NCBI GenBank assembly: GCA_947259175.1
Contig: CAMYKW010000004.1
Coordinates: 143,403 to 176,782 of the forward strand
Direction: 5' to 3'
Length of the DNA: 33,380 bases
Origin: an uncultured Gammaproteobacteria bacterium
GTDB lineage: Bacteria; Pseudomonadota; Gammaproteobacteria; Arenicellales; JAANXG01
Part shown: in pieces, positions 24,371 to 33,380 of the stretch
Position numbering within the stretch: position 1 is the first letter of the stretch
Layout of the letters: every line of letters begins with the position of its first letter
The notes under the pieces: generated by a model
Told to the model about the DNA's origin: nothing
The model's database searches: none
Seen by the model: only the letters and a program-made list of their open reading frames with translations
Program-made: the position numbers and the translations under genes

Positions 24371-24787
24371 AAAACTGTGGAAGCGGTTTGTAACCGCGAA
24401 GCAAACAATCGTGCTTGCAAAGCGCTCCCACAAGAGATGTTTATTTGCGGGGTAGACTCCATCCATACCTGTCATCCTGAGCCGCGTAGCGCCGAAGGAT
24501 CTTGTACCGCTCAAAGATGTCGTGAGTGGCTGGGCACCCGACACACAAAAGATTCTTCGCGTTGCTCAGAATGACAGAGAAAAAACTGTGGGAGCGGCTT
24601 GTAACCGCGAAGCAAACAATCGCGCTTACAAAGCGCCTCCAGAAGAGATGTTTATTGCGGGGTAGACGCCATCCATACCTGTCATCCTGAGGCGCTTCGC
24701 GCCGAAGGATCTTGTACCGCTAAAAAATGTCGTGAGTGGCTGGGCACCCGACACATGAAAGATTCTTCGCGTTGTTCAGAATGACAG
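24371..24787. repeat. Tandem duplication (period 211 bp) of REP plus GTCATCCTGAG repeat
   Basis: Copy A (24371-24577) and copy B (24582-24787) share the same order of parts. First is a REP pair (TGTGGGAGCGGCTTGTAACCGCGAA and, after a spacer, GCGCTTACAAAGCGC...). Then comes a GTTTATTGCGGGGTAGAC link, then GTCATCCTGAG...GAAGGATCTTGTACCGCT. The unit closes with AGATTCTTCGCGTTG(C/T)TCAGAATGACAG, which pairs with the preceding arm. Differences are single-base and small. The array fills nearly all of the 452-base gap between rlmB and the convergent thioredoxin gene, which otherwise holds nothing I can identify. Confidence 0.88.
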
Positions 24788-24791
24788 CGGA

Positions 24792-25862
24792 TCAATTAAT
24801 TTCGCGTTTGCCGTGCCACTGCTGATAGGTCAGGCTGGTGCCGTAGCCACGGTTGGCGACGTACTCCAATACCCGGCCGAGGCGATACACGTGCACTACG
24901 GAGGCGATGCGCAACACCTCTTTGCCGCCCTCATCGAAAAACACCAGCGTCGGCGCGAAAAACACCCCCAGCTCCTTGCTCCACTCAACCACCGGCAGCT
25001 TACGACCGTCGGGGGTGAATATCGGGTTCGCGGACCACATGTCGAGCTGAATGACATCGAAGTCCCGGAGCTGTGCGCGCACCTCGGAGTCGGTGAGCGG
25101 TTGGGTGTGCAATACGTCGCACGCATGGCAGTCACGCTGCTCGAAAACCACCAATAGCGGGCGCTGGCCCGGGATTCGCGAGCGGTCCAGCATGTGCGGC
25201 GGGGGCAGAAAGAAATCCTGCTCGTTGAGATCGCCGACCTCGAACTTGGGCGGCGGATCGGCGCGCTCCAGGTACTCGCGATAGCTCTCCTTTTTATAAT
25301 GTGCATCGGCGACGTACTCCAGCGCGGCGCGGAACTTGTACGGCGGGTAGTATCCGCGCAGGCGCAGCGCCAGTTCACCATCCTGGTCGTAGAACAGCAG
25401 CGCGGGAGTGAAATTGGTGCCGTGGAAGATGGCGAAATCGTGTTCGCTGTAGCGGTCGCCGTCGAGGTCGGTGAGTTCGCGGCTGCCCCACAAATCGAGT
25501 TCGATCACATCGAAGTGGCGTTGGGTGTACTCGGCGATGTCCTCGGCGCCGAAATTATTTTTGATCAGCGCCTCGCAGTAGGGGCAATTCTCCTGGCCGA
25601 CATAAATCACGATACCGCGCTTTCCCGCCTGTTTCGCGTCCGCCAGGTCTTCGCGCAGATCCAGGAAGCTGGCTTTGAACCACGGCGGGTGTTCGATGTA
25701 CCGTTCCTTGGGGCGGTCGTCGAAACTGAGTGGATCGCTGCCGGCGGTCTGGGCGTTGGCGTCGAGCGCCACCCCGAGCAAAGCGGCCGCGGCCAGCATG
25801 CGCACCAATGAATACAGTGCCGGCCGCCGGCCGTATTCGACCTGTCGCTGGATTGCCCTCAT
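24792..25862 (-). CDS. Secreted protein with two thioredoxin-like domains
   Basis: The 356-aa product has a basic N-terminus and a hydrophobic signal segment (LVRMLAAAALLGVALDANAQ, cleavage near 38). Two thioredoxin folds follow. Domain 1 (about 65-190) has the active-site motif CPYC at 93-96 and a cis-Pro candidate at TP153. Domain 2 (about 225-345) has CHAC at 245-248 and AP304. The halves are similar to each other (DVIELDLWGS.../DVIQLDMWSA..., TPALLFYDQDGE/APTLVFFDEGGK), pointing to an internal duplication. It resembles SoxW-like periplasmic thioredoxins in each half. A periplasmic disulfide-exchange role is inferred; the partner is unknown. ATG 25862 is used; a start at M22 would also leave a signal peptide. 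Confidence 0.85.
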   Translation of the reverse strand: MRAIQRQVEYGRRPALYSLVRMLAAAALLGVALDANAQTAGSDPLSFDDRPKERYIEHPPWFKASFLDLREDLADAKQAGKRGIVIYVGQENCPYCEALIKNNFGAEDIAEYTQRHFDVIELDLWGSRELTDLDGDRYSEHDFAIFHGTNFTPALLFYDQDGELALRLRGYYPPYKFRAALEYVADAHYKKESYREYLERADPPPKFEVGDLNEQDFFLPPPHMLDRSRIPGQRPLLVVFEQRDCHACDVLHTQPLTDSEVRAQLRDFDVIQLDMWSANPIFTPDGRKLPVVEWSKELGVFFAPTLVFFDEGGKEVLRIASVVHVYRLGRVLEYVANRGYGTSLTYQQWHGKREIN

Positions 25863-25940
25863 CGGCCCATTATCGCTAATTGGGCGTGACGATTCATCTA
25901 CTCGACCGCGCGACGCCGGAAAAAAGCCACTGCTGGAGAT

Positions 25941-26030
25941 GTCATCCTGAGGCGCGCCGCGCCGAAGGATCTTGGGCTAGGTGCCGGTTGTTGCTTGCGC
26001 CAAGATTCTTCGCGTTGCTCAGAATGACAG
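25941..26030. repeat. Third copy of the GTCATCCTGAG repeat
   Basis: GTCATCCTGAGGCGCGCCGCG and AAGGATCTTGG are followed by a diverged middle and by AAGATTCTTCGCG plus CTCAGAATGACAG. The two ends form an imperfect inverted repeat (GTCATYCTGAG and AAGRATCTT pairs). It is the same family as in the tandem array at 24371, but the inner loop differs. Confidence 0.82.
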
Positions 26031-26036
26031 CAATGC

Positions 26037-26092
26037 CTGTGGGGTTTCCAACCGCGAGAAAAATTGATCGCGCTTGTTTGTGCCGTGCTCCG
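26037..26092. repeat. Degraded REP pair
   Basis: TGTGGGGTTTCCAACCGCGA, then a spacer, then ATCGCGCTTG and GTGCTCC. This keeps the order of the REP pair seen in the tandem array, but the stems are partly broken. It lies 6 bases after the third GTCATCCTGAG repeat, in the reverse order to the array. With the promoter at 26176 it accounts for most of the 352-base gap between the divergent thioredoxin and pncC genes. Confidence 0.55.
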
Positions 26093-26175
26093 TTTACGGC
26101 AAAAGGCGCTGCCACTAAACGCATAAGAAATTGGAATCCCTTCTGCTGCGAGGACGCCGATCTTTGCCATCAAGA

Positions 26176-26184
26176 TGATATAGT
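26176..26184 (+). promoter_or_regulatory. Extended -10 promoter for pncC-thpR
   Basis: TGATATAGT carries a TG extension one base before a 5/6 -10 box (TATAGT, 26179-26184). No good -35 box stands 17 bases upstream, as is usual for extended -10 promoters. Transcription would start near 26191, some 24 bases before the pncC ATG. Confidence 0.5.
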
Positions 26185-26214
26185 CAGGCGCCGCCGAACC
26201 CAAATGCAGAACCG

Positions 26215-26718
26215 ATGAATCCGGACCGCGAACACGAAGCCCAACGGCTGGCGACGCTCGCCCAGGACACCCTGCGCACGCGCGGGCTGATGTGTACAGC
26301 GGCCGAGTCGTGCACCGGCGGTTGGATCGCCCAGGTGTTGACCTCGATCTCCGGCAGCTCGGAGTGGTTCGAGCGCGGTTTCGTGGTGTACAGCAACGCC
26401 GCCAAGGTGGAATTGCTCGGCGTAGCGCAAGACGTGCTCGACACCCATGGCGCGGTCAGCGAACCGACCGCGCGCGCCATGGCGCTCGGCGCCGTGGCGC
26501 ACAGCGCGGCGCAAGTGGCGATGGCGGTGACCGGACTCGCCGGACCCACTGGCGGCACCGTGGACAAGCCGGTGGGCACGGTGTGCTTCGGCTGGGCCCT
26601 GGACGCGGAACGGGTGGACACCGAGACCCGGCGCTTTGACGGCGACCGCGCTGCGATCCGTTGGGCGGCGGTGCGGCATGCCGTCGAGGGGTTGTGTCAG
26701 CGACTCCAATCCGAGTGA
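26215..26718 (+). CDS. pncC: Nicotinamide-nucleotide amidohydrolase (CinA C-terminal type)
   Basis: PncC deamidates nicotinamide mononucleotide, recycling the by-product of NAD-dependent DNA ligase. The 167-aa product is a stand-alone CinA C-terminal domain, as in many gammaproteobacteria. Motifs: TAAESCTGGWIAQ with catalytic Ser32, FVVYSNAAKVELLGV, SEPTARAMALGA, AVTGLAGPTGGT and KPVGTVCFGWA. It directly precedes thpR and recA, a frequent cinA-recA neighbourhood. The stop overlaps the thpR start by 4 bases. Confidence 0.93.
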   Translation: MNPDREHEAQRLATLAQDTLRTRGLMCTAAESCTGGWIAQVLTSISGSSEWFERGFVVYSNAAKVELLGVAQDVLDTHGAVSEPTARAMALGAVAHSAAQVAMAVTGLAGPTGGTVDKPVGTVCFGWALDAERVDTETRRFDGDRAAIRWAAVRHAVEGLCQRLQSE

Positions 26719-27245
26719 ATCGGGTGAGTACGGACAGCGAACGTTTGTTCCTGGCGTTGTGGCCGGACGCGGAGGTGCGCCGGCAGCTCGCCGAGCTGGT
26801 GAGCGCCTGCCGGTCGCAGGTGAGCGGGCGGCCGGTGGCGCCGGAGAAGTTGCATGTCACGCTGGCGTTTCTCGGCGAGGTGCCGACCACGGCCGCCGGA
26901 GCGGTTGCGGCGTGTGTCGACGAGCTGCCCGGTCTCGACACCCAGGTGCGTCTCGACCGGCTGGGTTTCTGGCCGCGCAACGGCATCCTCTGGGCCGGCA
27001 GCCGCGAGGTCGACCCCGCGCTCGCGGCGTTCGCCGCCGACCTGCACGCGCGCCTGGCGCGGCTGGGATTTCGCCTCGACCGGCGCCCGTTCAGCCCCCA
27101 CGTCACCCTGATGCGCCGGGTGCGCCGGCGCCCGCGCCTGCCCAGCCCCGGGATCGACTGGGCGGTGCACGGGATCGTGTTGGTACGCTCGCAACTCGCG
27201 TCCGCGGGATCGACCTACGAAGTGGTGCGGCGTTGGAGCGGTTGA
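26715..27245 (+). CDS. thpR: RNA 2',3'-cyclic phosphodiesterase (2'-5' RNA ligase family)
   Basis: Members of this 2H phosphoesterase family open 2',3'-cyclic phosphate RNA ends and can form 2'-5' bonds. The 176-aa product has both signature HxTL motifs: HVTL at 47-50 (KLHVTLAFLGEV) and HVTL at 129-132 (FSPHVTLMRRV). RLFLALWPDAEVRRQL is the typical N-terminus. I chose GTG 26715, which overlaps the pncC stop (GTGA). GTG 26724 is an alternative, and a longer start inside pncC is unlikely. Confidence 0.9.
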   Translation: MNRVSTDSERLFLALWPDAEVRRQLAELVSACRSQVSGRPVAPEKLHVTLAFLGEVPTTAAGAVAACVDELPGLDTQVRLDRLGFWPRNGILWAGSREVDPALAAFAADLHARLARLGFRLDRRPFSPHVTLMRRVRRRPRLPSPGIDWAVHGIVLVRSQLASAGSTYEVVRRWSG

Positions 27246-27409
27246 CAGCCTTAGGCGTATTCTGACCGTTGCGGGCAGGTCGGAGAGCGAGAACAGCGGG
27301 TCGAAGATGCGAGGAGCATAGCCACCTGTTGGACAGCAAGCGCCGGCGAGGCGGGCATTTGGCCCGCATTCGCACCGGAGCAAGAATCCACGGACGGGCT
27401 CCTATGCGG

Positions 27410-27424
27410 CATAACGCCGTTATG
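27410..27424. promoter_or_regulatory. Perfect palindrome upstream of recA
   Basis: CATAACG-C-CGTTATG is a 15-base perfect inverted repeat 54 bases before the recA ATG, at the position expected for an operator. The rest of the 233-base thpR-recA gap holds a small GCGGGC/GCCCGC hairpin (27351-27366) and no CTGT-N8-ACAG LexA box. Whether this palindrome binds LexA or another regulator is unknown. Confidence 0.42.
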
Positions 27425-27478
27425 AAATAATTGAGTTGTTGTAATCAGGCCAACCCACCCTTAAAACGGAGATCAGGA

Positions 27479-28505
<1,027 letters not shown>

Positions 28506-28516
<11 letters not shown>

Positions 28517-28976
28517 CCCGCAGACAACGCCGGACCCACATCAGCATGCGTTAGCCGTGGCGATGCGCATGCTGGTGCGGCGCGAGCACGGCGAGCAAGA
28601 ACTCCTCGAGAAATTGGCGGCCAAAGGATGCGGGCGCGCGGTCGCCGCTGAGGTCGTCGCCGAGCTGAAGGCCCAGGATCTGGTGTCCGACCGGCGCTTC
28701 GTCGAGGCGTTGGTGGACAGCCGCATGCGGCGCGGTTACGGGCCGCTGCGCATCCGCCACGAGCTGCAGCAACGCGGCATCGATGCGGCGCTGATCGACG
28801 ATACGGTGGATGTGAACGACGCCGTGTGGCTGAAGCAGTTGCGCGCGGTGTGGGCAAAGAAGTTCGGCGCAGCCGCGCCGGACGATTATCGGCAGTGGGC
28901 GCGGCAGGCGCGTTTCCTGCAAGGCCGCGGCTATAGCGCCGAGCAGATTAAACAGGTGGTACCGCAAGTGCCATAA
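28506..28976 (+). CDS. recX: Regulatory protein RecX
   Basis: RecX binds and limits RecA filaments. The 156-aa product has the three-helix-repeat pattern of the family: [57 protein letters not shown] and [17 protein letters not shown] start it at TTG 28506, inside the last codons of recA, because no ATG or GTG before residue 18 would keep the conserved N-terminal helix. Overlap with recA implies translational coupling. Start assignment is less certain than function. Confidence 0.88.
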
Positions 28977-28986
28977 ATTGCGATAA

Positions 28987-31584
<2,598 letters not shown>

Positions 31585-31609
31585 CCGCCCCGATACCTAC
31601 GGAGTACGG

Positions 31610-31638
31610 TTTACGCCGGGGTAAAAAACCGCTTTAAT
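31610..31638 (+). promoter_or_regulatory. Sigma-70 promoter candidate for lysC
   Basis: TTTACG (31610-31615), a 17-base spacer and TTTAAT (31633-31638) match -35 at 4/6 and -10 at 5/6. A start near 31645 leaves a leader of about 28 bases before the lysC TTG. No lysine riboswitch fits in such a short leader. Confidence 0.5.
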
Positions 31639-31672
31639 CCGCCTCCCTTAAGACACACCATCGGAACCCTCA

Positions 31673-32908
31673 TTGGCACTACTGGTAGAAAAATACGGCG
31701 GCACCTCGGTCGGTGATGTCGCGCGCATCAACGCGGTGGCCGACAAGGTGGCGAGCTCCCACGCCCAGGGCAACGACATGGTGGTGGTGGTGTCGGCGAT
31801 GAGCGGCGAGACCAACCGGCTTTCGGAACTGGCCGTGGAGGTCAACCCGCTGGCGCCGGCCCGCGAGGTGGACGTGCTGCTGTCCACCGGCGAGCAGGTC
31901 ACCATCGCCTTGCTGTCCATGGCGCTGCATAAGCGCGGCGTGTACGCCCGCTCGTACACCGGCAGTCAGGTGCATATTCGCACCGACAGCGTTCACGGCC
32001 GGGCGCGTATTGTGGACATCGATGACGCACGGGTACGCAACGACATTGCCCAGGGCAGGGTGGTGGTGGTGGCCGGGTTTCAGGGCGTCGATGAGGACCA
32101 GAACATCACCACCCTGGGGCGCGGCGGTTCCGACACCACCGCGGTGGCGATGGCGGCGGCGTTGCGCGCCGACGAGTGCCGCATCTACACCGACGTCGAC
32201 GGTGTGTACACCGCCGATCCGCGCATCGTGCCGGAGGCGCGGCGTCTCGACCACATCACCTGCGAGGAGATGCTGGAGATGGCCAGTCTGGGCGCCAAGG
32301 TGCTGCAAACGCGCTCGGTGGAATTCGCCGGCAAGTACCGGGTGCCGCTACGCGTGCTGTCGGCATTCGAAGACGGACCGGGCACGTTGATCACTTACGA
32401 GGAGTCGACAATGGAACAACCTATGATCTCGGGTATCGCGTATAACAAGGACGAAGCCAAGTTAACTATACGCGGCATTCCCGACGAACCGGGTATCGCC
32501 TACCGCATCGTGGGCCCGATTTCCGATGCCCACGTCAATGTCGATATGATCGTGCAGAACGTCGGCGCCGACGGCACCACGGACCTGACCTTCACCGTAC
32601 ATCGTAACGATTACCAGAAGGCGTTGGACACACTCACGGAAATTGCCAAAGAATTGAAAGCCCGTGACGTGGGGGGTGACGATGATATCGCCAAGCTCTC
32701 GGTGGTGGGTGTGGGCATGCGCTCGCATGCCGGCATCGCCAGCACGATGTTCCATGCCCTGGCCGAGGAAGGCATCAACATTCAAATGATTTCCACCTCG
32801 GAAATTAAGATTTCCGTGGTGGTGGAGGACAAATACCTGGAGCTCGGGGTGCGGACCCTGCACAAGGCATTTGGCCTGGAAAACGGCCGCGCCGCGCAAT
32901 CCGAGTAA
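31673..32908 (+). CDS. lysC: Aspartate kinase
   Basis: Aspartokinase makes aspartyl phosphate, the first step to lysine, threonine, methionine and diaminopimelate. The 411-aa product has the kinase signature KYGGTSVGD (7-15), LLSTGEQVTIALLSMAL, the GRGGSDTTAVAMAAAL loop and YTDVDGVYTADPR. Two ACT domains occupy about 265-411 and should bind lysine and threonine for feedback inhibition. The start is TTG 31673 (MALLVEKYGG), as no ATG or GTG is available near the conserved N-terminus; the Shine-Dalgarno sequence is weak. The alaS-lysC-csrA order is typical of gammaproteobacteria. Confidence 0.95.
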   Translation: MALLVEKYGGTSVGDVARINAVADKVASSHAQGNDMVVVVSAMSGETNRLSELAVEVNPLAPAREVDVLLSTGEQVTIALLSMALHKRGVYARSYTGSQVHIRTDSVHGRARIVDIDDARVRNDIAQGRVVVVAGFQGVDEDQNITTLGRGGSDTTAVAMAAALRADECRIYTDVDGVYTADPRIVPEARRLDHITCEEMLEMASLGAKVLQTRSVEFAGKYRVPLRVLSAFEDGPGTLITYEESTMEQPMISGIAYNKDEAKLTIRGIPDEPGIAYRIVGPISDAHVNVDMIVQNVGADGTTDLTFTVHRNDYQKALDTLTEIAKELKARDVGGDDDIAKLSVVGVGMRSHAGIASTMFHALAEEGINIQMISTSEIKISVVVEDKYLELGVRTLHKAFGLENGRAAQSE

Positions 32909-32954
32909 GCGTGGGGGGCTTTTCCCGGCGTTCGCTGTGGTTGTACATCTGGTA

Positions 32955-33033
32955 TATAATTTATTGGCTTACCCTGGGAGGCTGGTCTCCCAACTTAAAG
33001 CCATTCTAAATAGGACCTAGGAGTCTTCAGGAG
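32955..33033 (+). promoter_or_regulatory. csrA promoter -10 and leader with GGA motifs
   Basis: A perfect TATAAT lies at 32955-32960; no strong -35 box is seen. The leader holds a hairpin with stem TGGGAG (32975-32980) and CTCCCA (32987-32992). Three spaced GGA triplets follow at 33013-33015, 33020-33022 and 33030-33032, the last within the AGGAG ribosome-binding site. CsrA binds GGA motifs and represses its own translation in E. coli, so autoregulation is likely here; that is an inference from motifs. Confidence 0.6.
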
Positions 33034-33043
33034 AAAACGAGAG

Positions 33044-33277
33044 ATGCTGATTTTAACCCGACGTATAGGCGAGACTTTGAATATCGGCGACGATGTTCAA
33101 GTAACCGTTCTCGGGATTAAAGGGAATCAGGTCCGCATCGGTATCAATGCACCCAAGGAAGTGCCGGTGCATCGAGAAGAGATTTACGAGCGGATCAAGC
33201 AGGAACAAAAACAAAAAGAATCGGAAGCAACAACCGAGGGTCATGGCGAAGCCACCGCCGAGGGCAGTCAGGACTGA
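33044..33277 (+). CDS. csrA: Carbon storage/translational regulator CsrA (RsmA)
   Basis: CsrA is a dimeric RNA-binding protein that controls translation of carbon, biofilm and motility genes. The 77-aa product has the conserved core [40 protein letters not shown] and [13 protein letters not shown], with the RNA-binding L4, R6 and R44-region residues in place. The C-terminal tail (about 58-77) is acidic and longer than the 61-aa E. coli protein. AGGAG at 33029-33033 is a good ribosome-binding site. tRNA-Ser follows 12 bases after the stop, as in Pseudomonas-like genomes. Confidence 0.97.
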   Translation: MLILTRRIGETLNIGDDVQVTVLGIKGNQVRIGINAPKEVPVHREEIYERIKQEQKQKESEATTEGHGEATAEGSQD

Positions 33278-33289
33278 ATTTAATTGCCA

Positions 33290-33379
33290 GGAGAGATGGC
33301 CGAGTGGCTGAAGGCGCTCCCCTGCTAAGGGAGTATGGGGCTGATAACTCCATCGAGGGTTCGAATCCCTCTCTCTCCG
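33290..33379 (+). tRNA. tRNA-Ser (anticodon GCT), CCA end cut by window
   Basis: The gene begins GGAGAGA and closes TCTCTCC-G, with the D-arm GGCCGAGTGGCTGAAGGC, the anticodon stem-loop CTCCC-CTGCTAA-GGGAG, a long variable arm (TATGGGGCTGATAACTCCATC) and the T-loop GGTTCGAATCC. Only the first C of a following CCA is inside the window. It is very close to the csrA stop and may be co-transcribed with csrA. Confidence 0.95.
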
Positions 33380-33380
33380 C

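Noticed and set aside
24371-24787. Repeat array considered as a CRISPR
   Set aside because: Only two long units (207 bp) with no short regular repeats or unique spacers, and no cas genes; it is a tandem duplication of REP-type modules.
27326-27336. CTGT-TGG-ACAG upstream of recA as a LexA box
   Set aside because: Half-sites are only 3 bases apart; the known enterobacterial LexA box needs 8, so this is not a match.

Overview
The window is high-GC, almost gap-free bacterial DNA. It looks like a polarly flagellated, non-enteric gammaproteobacterium. The evidence is the gene order fliK-L-M-N-O-P-Q-R-flhB-flhA-flhF-flhG-fliA, the later order recA-recX-alaS-lysC-csrA-tRNA-Ser, sigma-54 type -24/-12 promoters, a sigma-28 type promoter, and GTGGGAGCGGCTT...GCCGCGA type REP elements. 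I cannot fix the genus from sequence alone.

Region 1 (1-11.8 kb) is a late flagellar export and basal-body operon. It opens with the 3' part of fliK and a rho-independent terminator. A near-perfect sigma-54 promoter then precedes fliL-fliM-fliN (motor switch), fliOPQR-flhB-flhA (type III export gate), flhF-flhG (polar placement and number of flagella) and fliA (sigma-28). A second near-perfect sigma-54 promoter overlaps the fliA stop codon. It leads into a 62-aa charged ORF, a DUF2802 membrane protein and a GGDEF protein. The chemotaxis block (cheYZAB, motCD, parA, cheW) that usually sits between fliA and the DUF2802 gene in related bacteria is absent here.

Region 2 (12.4-18.8 kb) holds two convergent diguanylate cyclases, a small secretin-N-domain periplasmic protein, and a 775-aa protein with no Cys or Trp. 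That last protein carries two 222-aa tandem repeats and three flagellin hook_IN-like motifs. It sits directly downstream of an excellent sigma-28 promoter, behind a cluster of three perfect hairpins. This FliA-controlled, probably flagellum-exported protein is the most interesting item in the window.

Region 3 (18.9-21.3 kb) is a more AT-rich islet next to tRNA-Leu. It holds a winged-HTH/HATPase/DUF4325 protein, with a promoter embedded in three direct repeats, and an LRAT-type (NCEHFV) small membrane protein.

Region 4 (21.3-33.4 kb) is housekeeping: tRNA-Leu(CAG), rnr, rlmB, a double thioredoxin-fold secreted protein, pncC (cinA), thpR, recA, recX, alaS, lysC, csrA and tRNA-Ser(GCT). A 211-bp tandem duplication of a REP plus GTCATCCTGAG-type repeat lies between rlmB and the thioredoxin gene, and a third diverged copy lies upstream of pncC.
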